Assembly: GCA_023091735.1 (NCBI GenBank)
Contig: JALKBU010000135.1
Location: forward strand, 1 to 64,000
Length of the DNA: 64,000 nt
Reading direction: 5' to 3'
From: Trichomonas tenax
Taxonomy: Eukaryota > Parabasalia > Trichomonadida > Trichomonadidae
Part shown: positions 53,861-64,000 of the stretch, piece after piece
Numbering within the stretch: the first letter of the stretch is position 1
Layout: the number at the start of each line of letters is the position of its first letter
Made by a program: the position numbers and the translations under genes
The notes under the pieces: generated by a model
Databases searched by the model: none
What the model was told of the DNA's origin: nothing
The model's input: only the letters and a program-made list of their open reading frames with translations

Positions 53861-55835
53861 TTCTCTAATGAATTGTTTCCATACGATGATAGCGATCCAT
53901 TCAATGACGATCTGTTCCCTGTTCCGTCTATTTGTAGAGATTCTGATGGAGTTTTCATATTATCACAATATGATTCGGAAAGATGGCGTTCGGATGAATG
54001 CTTAGTTGAAATAACTATAAATGGTACTAGTGATACAATTGGTTATGGATGTTTTGAATTGTGTGCTAATTTAAAAAAAGTTATAATTATAGCACATTTT
54101 ATGACTGCGGAAGTCTTGAAGAAGTTGTTTTCTCAAATATCACTGAAATTCAATCTTATTCATTTTATTGGTGCCCAAAATTCTATAATATATCTTTTTC
54201 TTCAGTAACATATATAGGTAACTTGATGCATTTACATCTATACAACATATCAGATATATGAAGTTATGCATTTGGAGAGTGTATAAATGTTACCAATGTT
54301 ATCATTGATAACGAAAATGAAAGCATTATCATTGATGAGTGTGCTTTTCATTATACTAAGTTATTAAATTTCACTATAGGGAAAGTCGCAAAATGCGAAC
54401 ATACTGACTTAGAATCTGTTAAATATATTAGTTTACCGTTAACGATTGAAATTGGAAAATTTGCATTCAAAGATTATGTAAATTTGGTGCATTACCATTA
54501 TTTTTCTTGAAAGCCTTCATATGCTTGTATTTATAAGACAATTATGATATTTGGTAATGTGATAGTGCTCCTATGATACAGACAATTAAAGACGGGGCCT
54601 TTTACGGATGTTTAGGTCTTAATAATCTCGAAATGAATGATATTGTGTATATTGGAGATAATGCATTTCAATTCTGCTACAATTTAATTTCGATATCACT
54701 TCCACAAGTGACAAATATCGGAGATGAGACATTTCAATACTGTTCAACGCTTGAAAATATTGCATTGAATAATCTTATTAATATTGGGAACTATTCATTT
54801 CGATATTGTGTTAATTTAGTTTCAGCATCATTTCCACAAGTAACAATTCTTGGGAAATTTGCATTTAATGGCTGTTCTAGTCTTAAAGATCTTGAAATAA
54901 ATAATCTTAAGTATATTGGAAATTCTGCATTCATAGGTTGTTCTAATTTGACTACAGTATCATTCCCACAAACAACAAATATCGGCGATGAAGCTTTTTT
55001 AGGAAGTCAGAATCTTTCTAATGTTATAATGTATAATCTTTTATTGATCGGAATAAATGCTTTTGCTGAGTGCAATTGCTTGACCTCATTAGCATTCCCA
55101 AATATGGCAAACATTTTGCCGTATGCATTTAGAAATTGCACTAAATTAAATAGCATAACTTTAAATTCTGTCAATGCAATTGAAGAAAACACATTTTTAG
55201 GTTGTTACTCACTAACAAGAGTTGAAACACCTGAAGTTTCGATGATTAATGATTACACTTTTTACGGCTGTGCATCATTGACTGAGTTTGGCTATTTTCC
55301 AAAATGTATGGGAATTGGAGATTTTGCTTTTTTCAACACAAGTTTAAACAAAGAAATTGATATTTTAGGTGGTGCAACAGTTGGTGAAAATGCATTTTGT
55401 AACTTAAAAATAACAGCATTAACAATAAGAAATGGAACAGAAGTGAGCACATATGCATTTGCATACAATGAACTCCTCCAAGCAGTAAGTTTGCCAAGCT
55501 GTACCATCAATCTTGATGCTTTTTGATCAAGTGATGCCTCTGATCTTCATTTCAAGGCAAGATCGTTCGTAAATGTTAGATTATGTGTATTTTATTCTGG
55601 ATCTGTAGATTGCCATGATGAAGAAACAAGATCCATGATAAAACAAATTCAAAAAGCTGTGTTTGTATCCAATTTATATCCATACACTACTTTTTGCAAT
55701 TCCGCAACTAAATCAGACCTAAATCCTGTCTTCCCAAGTGATTACATTATCTGTGACATTGTTCAAAAGACCTGCCTTAATAGGATAATGCATCGAAGAA
55801 ATTCAATTATTAGTCTGTTTTGGATGATAACGTAA
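53861..55835 (+). pseudogene. Broken BspA-like leucine-rich-repeat protein
   Basis: Reads from a start-less frame (LFPYDDSDPFNDDLFPVPS) through ECLVEITINGTSDTIGYGCF, then shifts frame (SYAFGECINVTNVIIDNENE) and is interrupted before a long LRR array from 54573 to 55523. The array has at least 12 units of about 22 residues with the BspA pattern (IGDNAFQFCYNLISISLP). A TGA at 55524-55526 stops it, but the frame continues to 55835 with coding character. BspA-like proteins are the largest surface family in Trichomonas. Several frameshifts, no start and a nonsense codon mark this as a dead copy. Confidence 0.8.
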
Positions 55836-56639
55836 AAACATTAAAAATAAAAGCTTTTTCAACTATTTTTCTGGGGTATATGATATAACACACTTCAGTG
55901 AAATTTAGGCCTGCATTTCGTATGAAAAATATTGCATTTTTGAAAAAAAAGGAAAAAACTCCTCCCGAGTGAATTTCAAATGTTTACTGTGAATTGCATC
56001 GACGACTAAATTCAATAGAGTAAATAACATATTTTGAAAACTTGTTATTTTTTTTCTTCTTCTTATTTTCTTAGTTATCTCTTTCTTCACAGTCTTCTGC
56101 TCCCATCATATCGTCCGTTACCCTGACCTTCTTTGGTGGGTTGAAGAACATAAGATACGAGCATATGAGCGCGGCTGTGGAAATTCTTCTTTGGAAGAGA
56201 TCCCATTTAAATGATGGGATTCTTTCGAAGCACTTCTTCATCTGATCGAGTTAGGGAGGATTTCCAATAGATTCTGCATTAAGTATCTCATGATATTTAA
56301 AATTCAATTTTTATAGTGTATCATCTCTTTATGCTCTAATGTAATAGCAAAAACGAATGATATGCGATATAGCGCACATATATCTATATACATATATTGT
56401 GATCAAGGCTATTTGTATTAATTATATTACCTAGAAACAATAATGTTTTATATCATCATGATTATTTTGACATGTAATTTTCATATTGATAAAATGTAAA
56501 GGCAAATTTTCCAAAATATACTTGACAAAAACACATTTTTACATGTCATATTGTGTCAAGTAATTTTTTTTCGATTTTTTCGCGCATTATAATATTACTA
56601 CTATTTTAAAATATATTTGCACATTTAATCTCTCAAAAT

Positions 56640-57420
56640 TCAAAGGATTTTGATAGAAAACTTGAAATCAACCATCGGGCTTTTCCTCATTTCCCATATG
56701 GGGGTCTTCCCAAGTGCGTCCTCAAATAGGGAAAAAATTATATTTTACAATAAAAAGTGTTGTTTTTTTGGAAAATGGGGAAAACTTTTTACAGTGGGGG
56801 ATCATACATTAGATGGGAAAATACACTGCGAATTCATGGTTGCAATTTCAAAGAAAACTAAATAACTTTCTCCGTATCCCCATCTTTCACCATTTTTACT
56901 CTCAATTTTCCCAAAAAGTGGCATAAAATTGAATACTCGCCACGAATTTTTTAGTCGGGTACTCAATTTTGGGGAAAAGTAGCGCCCGATTTCAATACCA
57001 CAAATGGGATTTTTAGGAATTTGAGAGCTATTGGCCGCAAAAATGGGGATTTCGTAGTTTTATTTTTTGTAATGTAATAAATCAATGCTATTTTTGCTTT
57101 TTGATAATGTCATGTGGCCGCAGGCAAAGCCTCCGGCCACGATTTTGTTTGGTTCCCCAATGGGGAAAAAACTTAAATAACGTGCAAAAAGTGACCCGCA
57201 AACAAGATGGTTGCTTGAAATTAACGGAATATTTGGAAAAAGGTACTTCGGATGTTTTTTTTTTGCCTCCCCTGTTTCTCCAATTTTCTACCATAAGCTC
57301 CTCCCCCTATAAAGGTGTTACACACAAAAGAACGAGGACTTTGTGCACATATTTGGTAAGATATGATATGTTTTTTTCTCAAAAAAATTGTTTTTTCCTC
57401 AATGAAATGATGTTCTATTA
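56640..57420. repeat. G-run block, probable dispersed repeat
   Basis: At least five runs of the form GGG(G)AAAA lie on the plus strand (near 56738, 56775, 56813, 56973, 57163), with complementary CCCC runs near 56690 and 56880. This is unlike any other spacer here. Short open frames inside it (56650-56865, 57088-57421) follow the repeated composition and look spurious. Confidence 0.45.
57114..57140. repeat. GC-rich palindrome
   Basis: GTGGCCGCAGGC (57114-57125), a 3-nt loop AAA, then GCCTCCGGCCAC (57129-57140): a 12-bp stem with one mismatch, far GC-richer than its surroundings. It resembles a REP-like or mobile-element end. Confidence 0.6.
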
Positions 57421-58551
57421 AAATATTAAATCAGGAAAATGATTATTTAAATGATAAGGAATATATTATTTAAATACAAGCTTTTAACGTTATGTTATGT
57501 TCATGTTAAAAATTCTATGTCATGTAAAGTTTACATAACAGTTTTGTAAAATGAAAAATTGAGAAATTTAGAGAAACTCGAGTTTTAAAATAAGGTTATC
57601 ATCTGGATATACATGAATGTCGATAATATGAGGAAGTCAGTGATGGTATGTGCAGATATGACTCATGGGTCATGATCCTCAAAAGTTATTTTTAGAAATT
57701 AATGAGATAAGGGTGTAAATATTATCAGTTTTTAAAAAATGTTTCCAATGAGCTTGAAAATCAAACCCTTGTATCCAGGCCGATAATAGGTGTGAAAAAG
57801 CTAAAGTTGTATTTTTAGGATTTTTTCAAGTCTAGATGTAGAAACGAAAAATCAAGCAAAAATTAGGAACCTTATTTCCCAATAACCTTTTTAATTTTTA
57901 CTTTTAAATGCTATTTTGAGTGATGAGCAACAACTATAAAAAAGGCCTGCTGGCATTGAAAAGAAATTTCGGCATTAAACCGAATCTAAGTATAAATAAA
58001 TGCATTGTTTTTCGATGAGCTTAGGTTAAGAAAAATTAAAGTTCAATGAGATTTATCAAAATTATTCAATGCTCGTTTCAAAATTGAACAGAATTATTTT
58101 TCGAATTTTGTGCCTACGAAAGATCACCAGGAGCTATTATTCGACAAAACTACTTGAATATTTGGTTTCCTTCACTATAGTAGAGCACGGCGATACTGCT
58201 AAATGATGATTAAAAAAGCATAATTTAAAATCTCAAAAATCACTCAAAGGTCCTGTGACAGAATGTACGTTATTAAAAATCTCACTTTTTTGGCCTCGGT
58301 CGACGTTTAGTTTTGCTATCTCGGTGAGGATTCAAAACTCGACTTTTCTATATAGCACAATCAAAAATGTAACTAAGCGAATTTTTCATGTAACCTATTT
58401 AGGTGCTCTAGACTAAAGTTATTGCAAAGATATTGCGTTTTTTAGACTTTGTTGGTTTCTGGCCTTAGCGTTACAAGTGGCTTTCTACATGAGTATCTGG
58501 CATCGGAACCCGTCTTGAAACCCACATCTGGGTTTTTAGTCAAAAAAACAT

Positions 58552-59705
58552 GTTTTCAAAGTCTTCAACAAATGGTTCTCTTTGCTCTTTTTCTTCGTTT
58601 GCTTGGCAAGAGCTGCTTTGATTAATTGGATCATTTTCAGTGCCACCGTTGTTTTCATTCTTTTACTGATTTACATCTATTACAGGTTTGTCGATCCAAT
58701 CATATTTTCTATTCGACAATGAAAGAAGCTTTGAAGTTGTACAATGTTCAACCTCACGTCAAAACATATCGCTCCTATTTAATTTTTGTGACAAAGAAGT
58801 CACCAAATGAATGTCTCGATGCCATTAATTTCATCAATCAGTTGCTTTCTGTTCATGGAATGGCTGCTGTCGGAAGAGTTCTTGTCATTGAAGACTATCC
58901 TAATATCCGCAAACTCATCGAAGAGCATACAGAATCATTCATAGCGGCTGATGATTCTTGCAACGTTTTCTATGATATAACATGTGCTCCAACATTCTAC
59001 GAAGGCGTCAGAGACTTTCTATTGACAGCTGGCATCAGAAGAATGCGTCCAAATACACTTTGCATGGAATTCCCTGAAACATGGAAAGGCCAAGAATGCC
59101 AAGAATTCTTTGCGGCTCTCGAAGAAGCTTTCGATTCCAACTTCTCAGTTACAGTGTTAAGACATCTCAACAGATTCCACGAAGTCGATAGAAACGGCAC
59201 AGTCGATATCTGGTGGCTCGCTGATGATGGTGGTTTAACATTGCTTTTACCATATTTGCTCTGCAGAGAGAAACGATGGAAGAACGCCAAGTTGAGGTTT
59301 ATGACATTGTGCTTCCTTGATGAGAATCAAGATTTCCAGGATACACAGGAACGAATGGACTAATTGCTTGACAAGTTCAGGATCAAGGCTGAAGTTATCA
59401 CTATTAAAGTATCTGTTCAAAATGAACAAATATCTCTCTTGTCAAAGCAAAAGTGGATGAATCTTGTTGGAAATGTTCCAGCAGATGAACATCAGAGCAC
59501 ATTGACAAACAGATATCTTATTCTCTCTGATTTAATCAGAAACTATTCTGCTTCATCATCATTCATCTGTTTCACAATGCTCATTCCGCGCGAAACAACA
59601 GTTCCTAGTATGTATTTGGGCTGGCTTGATCTACTTTCATTCATTGATGTGCCATTCTTATTTGTTAGAGGTAATGGTGAAAATACTATTTCATGGCACA
59701 TCTAA
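58552..59705 (+). pseudogene. 5'-truncated SLC12 cation-chloride cotransporter fragment
   Basis: SLC12 proteins carry Cl- with Na+ and/or K+ across the plasma membrane. Only the last membrane segments and the cytosolic C-terminal domain remain. FKVFNKWFSLLFFFVCLARA and INWIIFSATVVFILLLIYIY read in one frame to about 58690. The next part (EALKLYNVQPHVKTYRS) is in another frame and continues with FPETWKGQECQEFF and VDIWWLADDGGLTLLLPYLL, the conserved SLC12 tail block. A TAA at 59361-59363 interrupts it, and the same frame resumes (DKFRIKAEVITIKVS) to the expected end (LGWLDLLSFIDVPFLFVRG) at 59705. The N-terminal ten or so helices are missing: a truncated, frameshifted, stopped copy. Confidence 0.82.
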
Positions 59706-59896
59706 ATGTTGTAATTAAAAAAATTTTTATTTATTATAATATTAAGGCCTGACTTGCATGTAAAAGTGATAATTCACCTTAAATTTTTTTGATGATTTTT
59801 TTCCTTCAAAATTTGTTGAAAAAACAACCTTGCTTAAAATGATTACTATCAAATTTGGAGTCTAATTGTAAAGGAAAGAGGCTTTAGTTCCTTAAA

Positions 59897-60150
59897 TTAA
59901 AAAAAAAAAAATAGATTTGGCACATTAAGAGCATCTGCCATAATCTCTGACATGTTGGGCATTGGTAGATTTATATTATGAATTAATTGTTGTGCTTGAG
60001 ACATCTTTGGAATTTGTGAAATTATTTCTTCTGAACATTTAAACTTTTGTGCAACGGACGACAGTGATTCGCCTTGGGATAGAGCTGATGCGATTGCGTT
60101 TTTCATTCCAGGTGTTATATCTGCAAGTTTCGCATGCTGCGTTGAGCAGC
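59897..60150 (-). pseudogene. Small open frame with a helix-turn-helix-like segment
   Basis: The frame reads back from about 60150 (STQHAKLADITPG), then MKNAIASALSQGESLSSVAQ and KFKCSEEIIS, and ends in a poly-Phe run from an A-tract. Only 69 codons follow the ATG at 60106. The helical pattern A.A..G.SL..VA..F.CS resembles HTH segments of transposase or CENP-B-like proteins. It lies just outside an inverted-repeat element, so a transposon remnant is possible. Weak. Confidence 0.3.
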
Positions 60151-60335
60151 CAACATGTATATGGATGTGAATGATAAAATATTAAAAATATTCACTTAAA
60201 TTTAACTCTGTCTGCCTATAATAAAAAAACTATTTTTATTTTACAAATCGCAAGTGCGTAACTGTTTTACGTATGTCCAAAAAAATACGCCATTGGAAAA
60301 TGCGTAAGTGCCGCATACTTCCTTGAATTTGTTTT

Positions 60336-61330
60336 CTCGTTTACTCTTTTGAGTTTTGCAATTTTTAACGAGTGACCTCCCTATAGATCAGATCTGATAA
60401 AACATTTACGTGCCTTTCATGGGTTCTGTTTACAGTGGTATCAATAATATCTCTGCAAACAAAGACGAAGCCGCTCATCCAATATGATTTTGCTTAAACA
60501 AACACTATCTTGTATTGGAAGATGATGGAAGCTCTTCTCTTATCTATTGTAGGTATAACTGCATGTTAATGATATAGATGTAGCCTATATTAAAACGCAG
60601 AATTTATAAATATATTAACAAAATCAATTATAATTAATACATTCATAAACAGTGTGATTATAGATTATTATTTTAAGAATATGAGACTCTGTTTGTGTAT
60701 TTTGAAAAAAGCAATAACTTAATTTATTTAGTATTTCGATTTATTTTAATAAGAAATTGGTGCCTTTCAGGGGGTGCTGAGTATGTGAATAGCATTTGCT
60801 TGTCTATTTAACTTGAGGATCTCCATGAGATTTCATCGAATTTTGACATGTAAAATAACGAAGTCACCATTTTTAACACATATTATCTGATATTTGTCAT
60901 GTAAAGTCGAAAATTTGATATGTAATGTTACCAATGAGCAAATTTTGTGTGAACTTGAGGTAGCATAACTTTAGGTATGCTTGATGTATGAGCAAAGGAA
61001 GGCCGTTTGACTCCTGCGCGTAGCATATTTTTTCTTTTCTATTTTTTGATTTTTCAACCGGAACTCTAGCAAAAATAAGCGAGCGAACGCTATAATAGTG
61101 AGATGTATTTGTTATAATCATCAAAGAGATTCATAACAGAAGCACGTTAATGATTTGTAATGGGTTTCTGTTTGCAATCATATCATGATTAAGTAATACC
61201 TTGCTAAGATCATGAAACAGATTGCACCATTAGAATCAGTACCCCAGAAAAGCACGTAAATGCTTCATCAGATTCGTTCAGGAAGGGGGTTTACTCGTTA
61301 AAAATTGCAAAATTCAAAAAGGTCAACAAG
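60336..61330. mobile_element. Non-coding element with ~94-bp inverted ends (MITE-like)
   Basis: The left arm 60336-60428 and the reverse complement of the right arm 61237-61330 align over about 94 bp at roughly 80% identity. They share TTTTGCAATTTTTAACGAGT and CATTTACGTGC. About 800 bp of AT-rich, gene-free DNA lies between them. A partial third copy of the arm (cagaagcacgttaatg) is near 61137. Outer ends and target duplications could not be fixed. The long inverted ends and lack of coding capacity fit a non-autonomous DNA transposon. Confidence 0.6.
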
Positions 61331-61748
61331 AAAAAAAAGTGGAGCCGCATACTTAGAGTTTTTCGAGAACTGGAATTTTCCCACTTTTCTTCCAAATGCG
61401 CAACCCTAAATATAGCACTTTCATCTTTAGTGTATGATTATTTTAAGGATATTTTTGAAAAATAATCAAAATATGTTTTAAAACCAAAAAGTCGAAAAAT
61501 ATGATATAATATATAATGCAGATGTTATAATAAATTTGTGGCCGTTCACTGAATATTTTCAAACCATGAAGTGACTTGTCAGCATTCAATTTTGTGAAGA
61601 AATAATCGTTGACTATTCAATTGCTCTCAATTCCTGTCCAATTATTCTTTTCTTGTGGATATAGTCATAAAACAGTGAAATATCACTATTACCAAAATAT
61701 TGGAAGTGCCGTGAGGTGAGTCACTTTTTAATTCATTTAACATTTTCG
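61331..61748. other. Upstream region of the glucokinase gene
   Basis: AT-rich, with a TCATT initiator at 61733-61737. No other element is recognised. Confidence 0.5.
61733..61737 (+). promoter_or_regulatory. Initiator (TCATT) of glucokinase
   Basis: TCATT with its adenine 14 nt before the ATG at 61749. It supports that start over the upstream GTG frame. Confidence 0.6.
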
Positions 61749-62870
61749 ATGGCTGAAAGTCAGTTCCTTCCAATCAAATCATGGACAAACGGACGCAACC
61801 CGATGTTCTGCCTCGGCTGCGATGTTGGTGGCTCCGGTCTCCGCATCCGTCTTTCAAATTACTTCAACCCAAGCGATTACATTGACGCTAAGCACATCAA
61901 GGCACAAAATACCGCTGACGCGTTGAAGAGCCTTAACAAGCTTTCTTCTGATATCAAGAAAGTCGCATCCAACGCTCAGTGCAAGGGCGCTGCAATCGCT
62001 GTTGCTGGACCAATCAAGGACAACACAGTCGTTTTCACAAACTGGCCAGGAAAGATCGAGAACAGAACAGTCAGCTTGGACCAATTGCCAAGGACCCTCT
62101 TCCCAACGGGACATTCTCTCTTCCTCAACGATCTTGAGGCCGGCGCTTATGGTGTTATCGCTGCTGAGGAGCAGGGTATCCTTTCTCCATTGTTCGAACA
62201 GATGTGGCCAGAAATTGCTCCACGTGGCAAATTAATCTCAGACACAAGAACAGCAGTCCTCGCTATGGGCTCTGGCCTCGGTGTTGCCCTTATTGTCAAG
62301 ACACCAATTCTCCCACAGCCACTCGTCGTCCCATCCGAATTAGGACACCTTCAGATCCCAACAGTCTGCTTCCGCCACAAGGATTACCTCAACGAGCAGC
62401 AGCTCATCCAGTTCGTCTCCGACCACCACTACAATGGCCGCCAGGCTCCAGAGTTTGAGGATATCGCTTCTGGCAGAGGTCTCTGCTTAGCTTATCAGTT
62501 CGAGTACGACCGCATCAACCAGGTTAAGATTCCATTAGATCAGATCGATGCTGGTGAGATTGCTCAGTTAGCACAGAAGGGCGACAAGATTGCTAGAAAG
62601 GCTCTCTTGTACCACTACTTGTACTTCATGCGTGCTGCTAAGGCCGTCTCTACAACACTCTGCTGCGATTCCGTCCTTATGGCTCTCGATAACCAAGTTA
62701 AGAATGACTGGTTTGTTAGATCAGCATTCGATGAACTCCGTGAAGAGTTCTACCACTTCATCCGCCCAGACTGGATGAAGGGCATTAGAGTCTACACACA
62801 GACAAAGACACTTAACTTTAACATCCTTGGTACCGATTATATGGCTCACAAGATTGCTGATAAGCAGTAA
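61749..62870 (+). CDS. Glucokinase (bacterial-type)
   Basis: Phosphorylates glucose with ATP as the first step of glycolysis. 373 residues from ATG 61749. Visible motifs: phosphate loop LGCDVGGSGLRIRLS (D25), AVAGPIKDNTVVFTNWPG, LFLNDLEAGAYG (D128, the likely catalytic base), the adenosine-side LAMGSGLGVALI (174-178) and SELGHLQIP. The fold is that of bacterial glucokinases; trichomonads are known to carry such an enzyme, probably by old lateral transfer. Third codon positions are strongly GC-biased, as in H3/H4, consistent with high expression. The stop overlaps TAAA. Confidence 0.93.
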   Translation: MAESQFLPIKSWTNGRNPMFCLGCDVGGSGLRIRLSNYFNPSDYIDAKHIKAQNTADALKSLNKLSSDIKKVASNAQCKGAAIAVAGPIKDNTVVFTNWPGKIENRTVSLDQLPRTLFPTGHSLFLNDLEAGAYGVIAAEEQGILSPLFEQMWPEIAPRGKLISDTRTAVLAMGSGLGVALIVKTPILPQPLVVPSELGHLQIPTVCFRHKDYLNEQQLIQFVSDHHYNGRQAPEFEDIASGRGLCLAYQFEYDRINQVKIPLDQIDAGEIAQLAQKGDKIARKALLYHYLYFMRAAKAVSTTLCCDSVLMALDNQVKNDWFVRSAFDELREEFYHFIRPDWMKGIRVYTQTKTLNFNILGTDYMAHKIADKQ

Positions 62871-63402
62871 ACTTTCTATTCGTATTCTATTAAACAGTTT
62901 TCGTTTTACTTCTCTTCATTATTTTCAATTTAATATTTACAAACTTAAATTTCCTCATTTCTAACTTAAATTCTCTCTAAATTAAACTTACTATAAGTTG
63001 CATTATTTACATCCAAGTGTTCTAGAGCTAAATTCTAAAAATTATTTTGAACAAATTTGATATTTGTTTTCATGTCTTTGTCATTTGGTGAAATGATATA
63101 CATTGAATTTTGGAGTGATTTTAATAAATAAACCGATGCACAATCATTTGAATTTGTACAAATTTGTAAAACAACCAAACTCTTTGCAATATTACTGTAG
63201 GAACTTATCGGTGGCGAGCAGCTACATAATTTTGCCGTTAATTAGGTTCAGTATCAGATTGATCAAAATCGATATCAAAGATAATCACTTTTTATCGATG
63301 AATTGTATTTGGAAAATTAATAGATAATTGCGCTTTATATATAGCAATCAATAAATAAATAGAAAAATAAAAATTCGTAGATGAACACAAAATAAAAAAA
63401 AA
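62871..63402. other. AT-rich spacer between convergent genes
   Basis: 3' flanks of glucokinase and the Rab gene. The open frame at 63103-63327 is AT-driven and unsupported. Confidence 0.5.
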
Positions 63403-63993
63403 TTAGCAGCAATCCTTCTTCTCCTGTTTCTCAGCTGGCTGGTCTAACTTCTTTACCTTCTTGTCCTTATTGGGCGATGCCTTATATTTCTTATATGCAG
63501 CCGCTGCTAACTTTTCGAAAGCATCTGTAACACCCTGATCCTCCTTCGCGGATGTCTCGTAGTACGGGATCTCGTATTTCTCAGCCAATCCCTTTGCTTC
63601 CTCTTCTGAAACTTCTCTCTTGAGATCTGCTTTGTTACCGATGAGCATAACTTCGATATCGCTGTTCTCGTTCTTGATCGAGTCAAGCCACATATTTGTT
63701 CTATGGAATGATTCAAGATTTGAGATATCGAAAACAACTAAAATGCCGTGAGCGCCTCTATAATAAGCTTTTGTGATAGCCCTGAATTTTTCTTGACCAG
63801 CGGTATCCCAAATCTGAAGCTTAACAACATTTCCTTCGATTTCGATGACTTTATTCTTGAAATCTACGCCAATTGTTGTCATGAATGTCTGTGTGAATGT
63901 GTTGTCGATGTAGCGCAAAAGGAGAGAACTCTTTCCGACAGCGGACTCTCCGATAACGAGAATCTTAAGAAGTGTAATGCTCTGTTCACTCAT
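63403..63993 (-). CDS. Rab family small GTPase
   Basis: 196 residues, complete. P-loop GESAVGKSS (15-23), switch I TTIGVDF (39-45), switch II WDTAGQE (62-68) followed by KFRAITKAYYRGAHG (the Rab-specific region), NKAD (120-123) and ETSAK (about 150). The C-terminus is Lys-rich and ends CC, the double-cysteine geranylgeranylation signal. The sequence is closest in style to the Rab1/Rab8 group, but the subfamily cannot be fixed by eye. A membrane-traffic switch on secretory or endocytic vesicles. The upstream region is cut by the window edge 7 bases before the ATG. Confidence 0.95.
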   Translation of the reverse strand: MSEQSITLLKILVIGESAVGKSSLLLRYIDNTFTQTFMTTIGVDFKNKVIEIEGNVVKLQIWDTAGQEKFRAITKAYYRGAHGILVVFDISNLESFHRTNMWLDSIKNENSDIEVMLIGNKADLKREVSEEEAKGLAEKYEIPYYETSAKEDQGVTDAFEKLAAAAYKKYKASPNKDKKVKKLDQPAEKQEKKDCC

Positions 63994-64000
63994 TTATTTT

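Larger units (their letters stand above)
55836..58551. other. Gene-free accessory block with repeat-like DNA
   Basis: About 2.7 kb. A hairpin ATCCCAT/ATGGGAT lies near 56200. From 56640 to 57420 the base composition changes, with repeated GGGGAAAA or TTTTCCCC runs and a GC-rich palindrome (57114-57140). TTTACATGTCA-like words occur near 56470, 56540 and 57520. The stretch 58200-58550 has mixed composition unlike neighbouring spacers and ends where the SLC12 fragment starts. No credible gene. Confidence 0.5.

Noticed and set aside
57088..57421. Open frames in the G-run block
   Set aside because: Both strands are open across the same repeat-like DNA, and translations mirror base runs rather than a protein.
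19717..59705. Stop codon reassignment, suggested by in-frame TAG, TGA and TAA in three genes
   Set aside because: All three stop codons are involved, two cases are in otherwise decayed genes, and many intact genes here end normally; ordinary nonsense changes explain them better.

Overview
The window looks like nuclear DNA of a trichomonad (parabasalid protist such as Tritrichomonas or Trichomonas). Supporting signs are: AT-rich spacers around intronless genes on both strands; start codons 7-17 nt downstream of a TCAYT initiator; many stop codons overlapping TAAA; and typical trichomonad families (BspA-like leucine-rich repeats, ankyrin proteins, a two-repeat Myb protein, Gly-rich/discoidin-like surface proteins, a bacterial-type glucokinase). 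Genus and species cannot be fixed from the sequence alone. No bacterial operon, CRISPR array, tRNA or rRNA was recognised.

Layout. 1-2180: spacer with an inverted repeat, then a broken Myb gene. 2520-3435: divergent histone H3 and H4 genes sharing a symmetric 189-bp promoter. 4918-6597: flagellar IFT56. 7124-10659: a Wntless-like membrane protein, a small two-TM protein and an FG-rich protein. 11227-12230: decayed ankyrin gene. 13678-24689: a tail-anchored protein, a HEATR5-like HEAT protein, exocyst Sec10 (with an in-frame TAG 28 codons before a better stop), an unknown protein and endonuclease V. 24690-29125: long spacer with hairpins, then decayed Gly-rich and tandem discoidin-like genes. 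29201-34242: sedoheptulokinase, a small membrane protein, an unusual eIF4E and a low-complexity protein. 34628-42994: an 8.4-kb TRRAP/Tra1-like gene. 43373-44870: two remnants back to back. 44965-53818: ABCF/Gcn20, a 1,000-residue surface protein, an Ada3-like protein and a Vps26-fold protein. 53861-61330: accessory zone with a broken BspA gene, a G-run block with a GC-rich hairpin, a 5'-truncated SLC12 pseudogene and an inverted-repeat element. 61749-63993: glucokinase and a Rab GTPase.

How genes relate. There is no operon logic, but themes recur: chromatin and transcription (H3, H4, TRRAP-like, Ada3-like, Myb remnant), membrane traffic (Sec10, HEATR5-like, Vps26-like, Rab, Wntless-like), translation (eIF4E, ABCF) and sugar phosphorylation (glucokinase, sedoheptulokinase). 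The pseudogenes belong mostly to expanded surface or regulatory families, which suggests birth-and-death turnover between stable housekeeping genes. Most promising leads: the symmetric H3/H4 promoter, the recurring TTTACATG(A/T)CA upstream element, the Sec10 in-frame stop, the compact TRRAP-like protein, the W/Y eIF4E and the inverted-repeat element at 60336-61330.
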